Under the pieces are notes generated by a model. The model did not search any database. It saw only the letters and a list, made by a program, of their open reading frames with translations, and was not told where the DNA came from. From Marinosulfonomonas sp. (GTDB lineage: Bacteria > Pseudomonadota > Alphaproteobacteria > Rhodobacterales > Rhodobacteraceae): a DNA stretch of 12,298 nucleotides. How positions within the stretch are numbered: the stretch's first letter is position 1; every line of letters starts with the position of its first letter. The stretch spans positions 1 through 12,298 of the forward strand of contig JALSJL010000381.1 of assembly GCA_026989405.1 (NCBI GenBank), read 5' to 3'. Shown here one piece after another: positions 1 through 7,647 of the stretch. Made by a program: the position numbers and the translations under genes.

Positions 1-1617
1 ATGGCCGACGGGTTCACCCGCGCCTCGGGCAAGATGGCGATTGCCATTGCCCAGAACGGCCCCGGCATCGCCAACCTGGTGACGCCGGTGAAAACCGCCT
101 ATTGGAACCACACGCCGATGCTTGTGATCACACCGCAGGCGGCGAACAGGACCATGGGCCAGGGCGGCTTTCAGGAAGTGGAACAGATGCGCATGTTCGC
201 CGATTGCGTCGCCTACCAGGAGGAGGTGCGCGACCCGTCCCGCATGGCCGAGGTGCTGAACCGTGTGATCACAAAAGCCTTCCGCCTGTCGGCGCCCTGC
301 CAGATCAACATTCCGCGCGATTACTGGACCCAGGTGATCGACATCGAGTTGCCGCAGATCGTCGAATTCGAGCGGCCCGAAGGCGGCTCCGACGCCATTG
401 CCGAGGCCGCCCGGCTGCTTTCCGAGGCCAGGTTCCCGGTGATCCTGAACGGCGCCGGCGTGGTGATCGGCGGCGCGATCGAGGCCAGCCGCGAACTGGC
501 CGAAAAGCTCTCCGCGCCGGTCTGCTGCGGCTACCAGCACAACGATGCTTTCCCCGGCAGCCATCCGCTGTTTGCCGGCCCGCTCGGCTATAACGGCAGC
601 CGCGCGGCGATGGAACTGATCCAGCAGGCCGACGTGGTGCTCGCACTTGGCACCCGGCTGAACCCGTTTTCAACGCTGCCGGGCTATGGGCTGGACTACT
701 GGCCGAAAGACGCGAAGATCATCCAGGTCGACATCAACCCGGATCGGATCGGCCTGACCAAGCCCGTCAGCGTCGGCATCGTCGGTGACGCAAAGGCGGT
801 GGCCAAGCAGGCTCTGGCGCAGCTTTCCGAGGGCGCAGGTGACACGGGACGCCAGGAACGCCTTGATACCATTGCCAAAACCAAGTCGGCCTGGGCGCAG
901 GCGCTGACCGGTATGGACCACGAACAGGACGACCCGGGCACCGACTGGAATGCCCGCGCCCGCGCCGACAAGCCCGACGCCATGTCGCCGCGCCAGGTCT
1001 GGCGCGCGATCCAGACCAGCCTGCCGAAAGAGGCGATCATCAGTTCCGACATCGGCAATGTCTGCGCCATCGGCAATGCCTACCCGACGTTTGAGGCCGG
1101 GCGCAAATACCTCGCGCCAGGCATGTTCGGCCCCTGCGGCTACTCCTTGCCCGCGATCATCGGCGCCAAGATCGGCCGGCCCGATACGCCGGTTGTGGGC
1201 TTTGCCGGCGACGGCGCCTTCGGCATTTCGATGAACGAGATGACGGCGGTCGGGCGCGACGACTGGCCCGCGATCACCATGGTGATTTTCCGCAACTACC
1301 AGTGGGGCGCCGAAAAGCGCAACACCACGCTGTGGTATGACGACAATTTCGTCGGCACCGAGCTGGACTATGACGTGACCTATGCCGGCATCGCGCAGGC
1401 CTGCGGCGTGAACGGCGTGCAAGTGCGCACGATGGACGAGCTGACCGAAGCGCTGGACCGGGCCGTGAAAGCGCAGATGGAGGCGGGCGAAACCACCTTT
1501 ATCGAGGTGCTCTTGAACCAGGAAATGGGTGAACCGTTCCGGCGTGACGCGATGACCAAACCGGTCGCGGTCGCCGGCATCGACCCTGCCGACATGCGCC
1601 CGCAAAAGGGCGCCTGA
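1..1617 (+). CDS. xsc: Sulfoacetaldehyde acetyltransferase, 5' partial
   Basis: This cytoplasmic thiamine-diphosphate enzyme cleaves the C-S bond of sulfoacetaldehyde with phosphate, giving acetyl phosphate and sulfite; it is the central step of taurine and isethionate degradation. The 538 visible residues match the Xsc family closely from memory, including AQNGPGI (17-23), GQGGFQEVEQM (53-63), CCGYQHNDAFPGSHPLFAGP and the C-terminal GEPFRRDAM block. The ThDP/Mg motif is visible as GDG (403-405) followed by Asn432 in FRNYQWG. The ATG at position 1 is almost certainly not the start: MADGFTR is an internal family motif, and about 55-60 N-terminal residues, including the glutamate that activates ThDP, should lie upstream of the window. 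The stop is 2 bp before ackA, so the two genes are probably co-transcribed. The relatives acetolactate synthase and glyoxylate carboligase are much poorer matches. Confidence 0.96.
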   Translation: MADGFTRASGKMAIAIAQNGPGIANLVTPVKTAYWNHTPMLVITPQAANRTMGQGGFQEVEQMRMFADCVAYQEEVRDPSRMAEVLNRVITKAFRLSAPCQINIPRDYWTQVIDIELPQIVEFERPEGGSDAIAEAARLLSEARFPVILNGAGVVIGGAIEASRELAEKLSAPVCCGYQHNDAFPGSHPLFAGPLGYNGSRAAMELIQQADVVLALGTRLNPFSTLPGYGLDYWPKDAKIIQVDINPDRIGLTKPVSVGIVGDAKAVAKQALAQLSEGAGDTGRQERLDTIAKTKSAWAQALTGMDHEQDDPGTDWNARARADKPDAMSPRQVWRAIQTSLPKEAIISSDIGNVCAIGNAYPTFEAGRKYLAPGMFGPCGYSLPAIIGAKIGRPDTPVVGFAGDGAFGISMNEMTAVGRDDWPAITMVIFRNYQWGAEKRNTTLWYDDNFVGTELDYDVTYAGIAQACGVNGVQVRTMDELTEALDRAVKAQMEAGETTFIEVLLNQEMGEPFRRDAMTKPVAVAGIDPADMRPQKGA

Positions 1618-1619
1618 CC

Positions 1620-2741
<1,122 letters not shown>

Positions 2742-2825
2742 GCCGCGCCGCGCAAAAAACTTCTCGAACACATGCAAAAATCAGAATAAAAGAACTCGAC
2801 AAAGTTTCTGGGAGGAAGCCCCAAA

Positions 2826-5702
2826 ATGAACAAACCGGTGCAGCCGATGCTGGACACCTCGCCCAGGGTGTCTGACGAAATCCGCCAGACCACCTGCTAC
2901 ATGTGCGCCTGCCGCTGCGGCATCAACGTGCACATGAAAAGCGGCAAGGTGGCCTATATCGAAGGCAACCGGAACCACCCGGTGAACCAGGGCGTGCTCT
3001 GTGCCAAGGGCTCGGCCGGGATCATGCAGATCAACGCGCCCTCGCGGCTGAAAAAGCCGCTGAAACGTGTCGGCCCGCGCGGCTCGGGCGCCTTCGAGGA
3101 AATCGAATGGGACGAGGCGCTGGAGATCGCCACCGGCCACCTGAAACGTCTGCGCGACGAAGCGCCTGAAAAGATGGCGTTTTTCACCGGCCGCGACCAG
3201 TCGCAAAGCTTCACCGGTTTCTGGGCCCAGGCCTATGGCACGCCGAACTATGCGGCGCATGGCGGGTTTTGCTCGGTCAACATGGCCGCGGGCGGCATCT
3301 ACACCATCGGCGGCGCCTTCTGGGAGTTCGGCCAACCCGACTGGGACCGCGCGAAACTGTTCATGATCTTCGGCGTCGCCGAGGACCACGATTCAAACCC
3401 GATCAAGATGGGGCTGGGCAAGCTCAAGGCGCGCGGCGCCAAGGTGATCGGCGTCAACCCGATCCGCTCGGGCTATAACGCCATCGCCGATGAATGGGTG
3501 GGAATCACGCCGGGCACCGATGGCCTCTTCATCCTGTCCCTGGCGCATGAACTGCTGAAGGCCGGCAAGGTCGACCTTGATTATCTCGCGCGTTTCACCA
3601 ACGCCCCGGTTCTGCTGAACGAAGACCCGGGCGGCCCCGAACACGGGCTTTTCCTGCGCGACAAGGACGGCAAGCCGCTGGTCATCGACCGCAAGACCGG
3701 CAAGCAGGTGGCGTTTGACAAGAAGGGGATCCAGCCCGACCTCGCCGGTCATTTCCGCAAGGCCGGCAAGACCTATCGCACCGTCTTTCAGCACATGGCA
3801 GAGCGCTACCTGTCGGACGACTACGCGCCGGAAAACGTCGCCGAGCGCTGCGGCGTCCCGGCCGAGCAGATCAGGCGCATCGCCGCCGAGCTGGCCCATG
3901 TCGCCTTTGAAGAGGCGTTCGAGCTGCCGATCGAATGGACCGATTTCCGCGGCGACAAGCACAAGACGATGACGGGCCGCCCTGTCGCCATGCATGCCAT
4001 GCGCGGGATTTCGGCCCATGCCAACGGCTTTCAGACCGCGCGCGCGCTGCATGTGCTGCAGATCCTGCTGGGCACGGTGGAGGTGCCCGGCGGTTTCCGC
4101 TTCAAGCCGCCCTACCCCAAGCCGCCCGAGGCGCATCCGAAACCGCACGCCGGCCATGCGCCCGGCAAGCCGCTCGACGGGCCGCACCTGGGCTATCCGC
4201 TCGGCCCCGAGCACCTGCTGCTCGACGATGACGGCACGCCGAAACGCATCGACAAGGCGTTTTCCTGGGAAAACCCGATGTCGGCGCATGGCCTCATGCA
4301 CATGGTGATTTCCAACGCGCACGCGGGCGACCCGTACAAGATCGACACGCTGTTCATGTTCATGGCCAACATGAGCTGGAACTCCTCGATGAATACCGAG
4401 GGCGTGATGAAGATGCTCACTGACAAGGATGAAAACGGCGACTACGTGATCCCGAACATCATCTATTCCGACGCCTATGCCTCGGAAATGGTGGCTTATG
4501 CCGACCTGGTGCTGCCCGACACCACCTACCTGGAGCGCCACGACTGCATTTCGCTGCTGGATCGGCCGATCTGCGAGGCCGACGCCATTGCGGATTCGAT
4601 CCGCTGGCCGGTGATCGAACCGGATCGCGACGTGCGCGGCTTCCAGTCGGTGCTGATCGATCTCGGCGTGCGCCTCGGCCTGCCGGGGTTCGTCGATGAG
4701 GACGGCAAGGCGATTTACAAGGACTACGCCGACTACATGGTCAACCACCAGCGACGCCCCGGCGTCGGCCCGCTTGCGGGATGGCGCGGCAAGGACGGCA
4801 AGGGCGTCGGCCGCGGAGAGCCGAACCCGAAGCAGCTGGAGCGCTACATCGAGAACGGCGGCTTTTTCGTGCACCACATGCCGGAAGAAGCCGCCTATTA
4901 CAAGCCGTGGAACAAAGCCTACCAGGACTGGGCGGTCGAGGTCGGGTTGTTCGATGCGCCTTCGCCCTATGTTTTCAACCTCTATTCCGAGCCGCTGCGC
5001 AAGTTCCAGCTGGCCGCCGAAGGTCACGGAGACCGCCAGCCGCCCGAGCATCTGCGCGAGCGGCTGCGCGAGACGATGGATCCGATGCCGATCTGGTACC
5101 CGAGCGCCGACGGGCTCTCATCGGCCCCTGGCGGCGCCTCTTCGAGCGACAACGATGAGCGCGCGCAAGCGAGCGAAGAGTTCCCGGTGCATGCGCTGAC
5201 CCAACGCCCGATGGCGATGTATCACAGCTGGGGCACGCAAAACGCCTGGCTACGGCAGTTGCACGGGAAGAACCCGCTGTATCTGCCCACCAAATTGTGG
5301 GAACAGCACGGCTTCAAGGACGGCGACTTCGCCCGCGTCACCAGCCCGCACGGCTCCATTACCGTGCCGGTTGCCCATCACGCGGCTCTCAACAGCAACA
5401 CGATCTGGACCTGGAACGCCATCGGCAAGCGCAAGGGCGCCTGGGCACTGGCCGAGGACGCCCCCGAGGCCACCAAGGGTTTCCTGCTGAACCATATCAT
5501 CCACGAGCTGATGCCCCCCAGGGGCGACGGGCTGCGCTGGGCCAACTCGGACCCGGTCACCGGTCAGGCCGCCTGGTTCGACCTGAAGGTGAAAATCGAA
5601 CGCGCCGATCCGCCGCCCGAAGAGTCGCAACCGCAGTTCCCGCCGATCAAGTCACCGGTCGGGCGTGGCCCGAAAAACCTGGCGTGGAAGGTCGGCAAAT
5701 GA
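2826..5702 (+). CDS. soeA: Sulfite dehydrogenase molybdopterin subunit SoeA
   Basis: This is the catalytic subunit of the SoeABC-type sulfite-oxidising molybdoenzyme (DMSO reductase superfamily, bis-MGD cofactor), which oxidises sulfite to sulfate. At 958 residues it has the expected length. An N-terminal 4Fe-4S site is visible at C24, C27, C31 and C59, and C149 in AHGGFCSVNMA is the likely molybdenum ligand (inferred from position). No twin-arginine signal precedes the first cluster, in keeping with the cytoplasmic location of Soe enzymes and unlike Tat-exported polysulfide or thiosulfate reductases. GGAGG (2811-2815) lies 10 nt before the chosen ATG. It follows ackA by 84 bp and precedes soeB and soeC, and its position after xsc suggests it detoxifies the sulfite released there. 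Residues about 762-785 form a Ser/Ala/Asp/Glu-rich insert that looks foreign. A polysulfide reductase-like role cannot be excluded from sequence alone. Confidence 0.88.
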   Translation: MNKPVQPMLDTSPRVSDEIRQTTCYMCACRCGINVHMKSGKVAYIEGNRNHPVNQGVLCAKGSAGIMQINAPSRLKKPLKRVGPRGSGAFEEIEWDEALEIATGHLKRLRDEAPEKMAFFTGRDQSQSFTGFWAQAYGTPNYAAHGGFCSVNMAAGGIYTIGGAFWEFGQPDWDRAKLFMIFGVAEDHDSNPIKMGLGKLKARGAKVIGVNPIRSGYNAIADEWVGITPGTDGLFILSLAHELLKAGKVDLDYLARFTNAPVLLNEDPGGPEHGLFLRDKDGKPLVIDRKTGKQVAFDKKGIQPDLAGHFRKAGKTYRTVFQHMAERYLSDDYAPENVAERCGVPAEQIRRIAAELAHVAFEEAFELPIEWTDFRGDKHKTMTGRPVAMHAMRGISAHANGFQTARALHVLQILLGTVEVPGGFRFKPPYPKPPEAHPKPHAGHAPGKPLDGPHLGYPLGPEHLLLDDDGTPKRIDKAFSWENPMSAHGLMHMVISNAHAGDPYKIDTLFMFMANMSWNSSMNTEGVMKMLTDKDENGDYVIPNIIYSDAYASEMVAYADLVLPDTTYLERHDCISLLDRPICEADAIADSIRWPVIEPDRDVRGFQSVLIDLGVRLGLPGFVDEDGKAIYKDYADYMVNHQRRPGVGPLAGWRGKDGKGVGRGEPNPKQLERYIENGGFFVHHMPEEAAYYKPWNKAYQDWAVEVGLFDAPSPYVFNLYSEPLRKFQLAAEGHGDRQPPEHLRERLRETMDPMPIWYPSADGLSSAPGGASSSDNDERAQASEEFPVHALTQRPMAMYHSWGTQNAWLRQLHGKNPLYLPTKLWEQHGFKDGDFARVTSPHGSITVPVAHHAALNSNTIWTWNAIGKRKGAWALAEDAPEATKGFLLNHIIHELMPPRGDGLRWANSDPVTGQAAWFDLKVKIERADPPPEESQPQFPPIKSPVGRGPKNLAWKVGK
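5109..5180. repeat. Possible repeat-derived in-frame insert in soeA
   Basis: This 72-bp stretch encodes about 24 low-complexity residues (762-785) between the conserved-looking MDPMPIWYP and FPVHALTQRP blocks. It contains two interleaved inverted repeats: CTCATCG (5117-5123) with CGATGAG (5153-5159), extendable by two more pairs past one mismatch, and CTCTTCG (5138-5144) with CGAAGAG (5174-5180). The frame is preserved. It is weaker than the ackA palindrome and could be ordinary linker variation. Confidence 0.35.
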
Positions 5703-5714
5703 TGCAGCAGAACC

Positions 5715-5758
5715 TCATATCGAATTCATATGCGAGTCATTTGGAATTCATATCGCCC
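5715..5758. repeat. Four 11-bp tandem repeats in the soeA-soeB gap
   Basis: Four head-to-tail units start at 5715, 5726, 5737 and 5748: TCATATCGAAT, TCATATGCGAG, TCATTTGGAAT and TCATATCGCCC. Units 1 and 3 differ at only two positions, and the first four bases TCAT are invariant. The block is AT-rich in a very GC-rich neighbourhood and occupies most of the 82-bp spacer between the soeA stop and the soeB start, ending 14 bp before the soeB ribosome binding site. The 11-bp period is near one DNA helical turn. Confidence 0.8.
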
Positions 5759-5772
5759 ATTTTCGCCCTTTC

Positions 5773-5777
5773 GGAGG
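5773..5777 (+). promoter_or_regulatory. Ribosome binding site fixing the soeB start
   Basis: GGAGG lies 7 nt before the ATG at 5785. It decides the start: an in-frame ATG at 5665 would overlap the end of soeA and would translate the 11-bp repeat block, and nothing resembling Soe sequence is encoded before 5785. Confidence 0.8.
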
Positions 5778-5784
5778 CGCGCCC

Positions 5785-6564
5785 ATGACCCAGCTTCCCA
5801 CCAGCACCGAGCGCAGCCTCGGCCTTGTGATCGACCTCGATACCTGCGTCGGCTGCCACGCCTGCGTCATATCCTGCAAGGGGTGGAACACCGAAAACTA
5901 CGGCGCGCCACTGTCTGACATCGACGCCTACGGCGCCAACCCGCATGGCACCTTCCTGAACCGGGTGCACGCATATGAAGTGCAGCCCGAAACCGGCCCG
6001 GCCCAGACCGTCCATTTCCCGAAGTCCTGCCTGCATTGCGAAGACGCGCCCTGCGTCACCGTCTGCCCGACGGGCGCCAGCTACAAGCGTGTCGAGGACG
6101 GGATCGTTCTGGTCAACGAGGACGACTGCATCGGCTGCGGGCTGTGCGCCTGGGCCTGCCCCTATGGCGCGCGCGAGCTGGACCAACTGGCTGGCGTCAT
6201 GAAGAAGTGCACGCTCTGCGTGGATCGCATCTACAACGAAAACCTGCCCGAAGAAGACCGCGTGCCTTCCTGCGTGCGCACCTGCCCCGCCGGCGCGCGC
6301 CACTTTGGCGACCTGGCGGACCCTGACAGCGACGTGTCGAAACTGGTGGCCGAGCGCGGCGGCATGGACCTGATGCCCGAACTGGGCACCAAGCCGGTCA
6401 ACAAATACCTGCCGCCGCGGCCCAGGGACCGCGACGACAATATCGACATCCTCGCCCCTTTCCTCGATCCGGTCATCGAAGAACCCACCGGGTTCCTGGG
6501 CTGGCTGGACAAGGCACTGGGCACCGTGTCCGGCGGAAAAACTGACAAGAAGGGGGCCAGCTGA
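5785..6564 (+). CDS. soeB: Sulfite dehydrogenase iron-sulfur subunit SoeB
   Basis: This 259-residue electron-transfer subunit belongs to the DmsB/PsrB/SoeB group and carries electrons from the SoeA active site to the membrane subunit. Sixteen cysteines form four 4Fe-4S motifs: C21/C24/C27/C31, C82/C85/C90/C94, C115/C118/C121/C125 and C142/C145/C163/C167, the last pair split by an insertion as usual in this family. There is no signal peptide, consistent with a cytoplasmic complex. The acidic-to-basic C-terminal tail (about 210-259) is probably the contact with SoeC or SoeA (inferred). Its TGA overlaps the soeC ATG by one base (TGATG), so the two are probably translationally coupled. Sequence alone does not separate SoeB from DmsB; the xsc context favours sulfite oxidation. 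Confidence 0.9.
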   Translation: MTQLPTSTERSLGLVIDLDTCVGCHACVISCKGWNTENYGAPLSDIDAYGANPHGTFLNRVHAYEVQPETGPAQTVHFPKSCLHCEDAPCVTVCPTGASYKRVEDGIVLVNEDDCIGCGLCAWACPYGARELDQLAGVMKKCTLCVDRIYNENLPEEDRVPSCVRTCPAGARHFGDLADPDSDVSKLVAERGGMDLMPELGTKPVNKYLPPRPRDRDDNIDILAPFLDPVIEEPTGFLGWLDKALGTVSGGKTDKKGAS

Positions 6565-7439
6565 TGCATCCCGCACCGAGTGTTATTCTTTTCTCAACCC
6601 TGTCCGGGTTGGGGTTCGGGCTTCTGGCATGGCTCGGTTTCGGGCAGCCGGTAGTATTTGGCTGGACCGCGTTCTGGTTCTATGCGCTGGCCTATGCGCT
6701 GGCGGTTGGAGGGCTTCTGGCCTCGACGTTCCACCTCGGCAACCCGAAAAACGCGCTGAAAGCCTACACGCAATGGAAAACCAGCTGGCTCAGCCGCGAG
6801 GCCTGGCTTTCGGTTCTCGCCCTTGTTTTCATGGGAATTTTTGCGATCGGAGAGATCTTTCTTGGCACCCGTTGGAGCGTTCTTGGATGGATCGGCGGCC
6901 TGCTGTCCATCGCCACCGTGTTCACGACCTCGATGATCTACGCACAACTGAAGACCGTGCCGCGCTGGAACCACCCGACGACCTCGGTGTTGTTCCTGCT
7001 CTATTCGATCGCCGGCGGCGCCCTGCTGACCGGCCATGGCCTGATTGCGGCCATCCTGCTGCTGATCGCGGCGGCCATCCAGTTGCTGGCTTGGAGTGCT
7101 GGCGACAAACGCTTTGCCGAGCGCGGCTCGACCATTGAAACCGCAACAGGGCTTGGCTTCATGGGCAAGGTGCGCCAGTTCGAGCCACCCCACACGGGCA
7201 CCAATTACCTGTTGGACGAAATGGTCTACGTGGTCGGTCGCAAACACGCGAAGACCTTGCGCCTGTTTGCCATCGTGCTCGCCTGCCTTGCGCCGGCGGC
7301 ACTGCTTGCCTTGCCGTCAGCAGGGCTGGCCCTGATCGGGCTTGCCGCCGTGGTCCACCTGATCGGCCTGTTTGCCCAACGCTGGCTGTTTTTTGCCGAG
7401 GCCGAACATGTGGTCGGTCTGTATTACGACAAGCGCTGA
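6564..7439 (+). CDS. soeC: Sulfite dehydrogenase membrane anchor SoeC (DmsC family)
   Basis: This 291-residue integral membrane protein of the DmsC anchor family would dock SoeAB to the inner membrane and deliver electrons to the quinone pool. Eight hydrophobic segments are visible, at about residues 5-27, 34-56, 80-101, 104-126, 139-157, 159-177, 232-252 and 254-276. The loop after the second segment carries STFHLGNPKNA followed by WKTSWLSREA, the hallmark stretch of DmsC-type anchors. It starts within the soeB stop codon, with AGGGGG at 6551-6556 as its ribosome binding site. It is the last gene of the module; a strong hairpin follows 19 bp after the stop. Confidence 0.88.
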   Translation: MHPAPSVILFSTLSGLGFGLLAWLGFGQPVVFGWTAFWFYALAYALAVGGLLASTFHLGNPKNALKAYTQWKTSWLSREAWLSVLALVFMGIFAIGEIFLGTRWSVLGWIGGLLSIATVFTTSMIYAQLKTVPRWNHPTTSVLFLLYSIAGGALLTGHGLIAAILLLIAAAIQLLAWSAGDKRFAERGSTIETATGLGFMGKVRQFEPPHTGTNYLLDEMVYVVGRKHAKTLRLFAIVLACLAPAALLALPSAGLALIGLAAVVHLIGLFAQRWLFFAEAEHVVGLYYDKR

Positions 7440-7457
7440 ACGGGCCGGGTCGAACTG

Positions 7458-7500
7458 GTCGGCGCGCCTGACGCGCCGACGCCTCCGGCGGGGATATTTT
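7458..7500 (+). terminator. Hairpin and GC-then-T motif after soeC, possible terminator
   Basis: A perfect 9-bp stem, GTCGGCGCG (7458-7466) and CGCGCCGAC (7472-7480) with loop CCTGA, is followed by GCCTCCGGCGGGGATATTTT (7481-7500), which itself can form a small CGCC-TCC-GGCG hairpin before four Ts. It could end the soeABC transcript. The T run is short and 16 nt from the main stem, so it is not a textbook intrinsic terminator. I recall the CTCCGGCGGGGATATTT wording as frequent downstream of genes in Rhodobacteraceae, but cannot verify that here. Confidence 0.55.
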
Positions 7501-7647
7501 CACAAAGAAGAAGCCATGGAGTTGCCCGAACGACATGGTGCTGTCGCATTTCGCTTTGACAAGCCGGAAAGGCGCCTGTGAGAGTGGACCCAATCGACAG
7601 CACACCGGGTCCCGGGCTCGGGCTGTTCTGGCTAAAGGGGCTGACCC

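Noticed and set aside
1..3. ATG at position 1 as the xsc start
   Set aside because: MADGFTR is an internal conserved Xsc motif; the true start is upstream of the window.
670..1605. Long antisense open frame under xsc, and similar ones at 3393-5051 (-), 7753-9903 (-) and 10103-11482 (+)
   Set aside because: All lie opposite strongly supported genes, have compositions expected from high-GC codon shadows and show no recognisable motifs.
2742..2825. Promoter in the ackA-soeA gap
   Set aside because: The gap is relatively AT-rich and has a TTCTCG/AGAATA pair at 16-bp spacing, but both hexamers match consensus poorly; an internal promoter is possible but not supported.
5665..5784. Longer soeB from the ATG at 5665
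   Set aside because: It would overlap soeA and translate the tandem repeat block; the ATG at 5785 has a good GGAGG and gives a normal SoeB N-terminus.
7516..7581. Small 21-codon open frame before the FAD-GcvT gene
   Set aside because: Only a weak purine tract upstream, no recognisable sequence, and a length expected by chance.
7605..7615. CCGGG-T-CCCGG dyad upstream of the FAD-GcvT gene
   Set aside because: Too short and too GC-generic to call an operator; a 1-nt loop cannot form an RNA hairpin without opening pairs.
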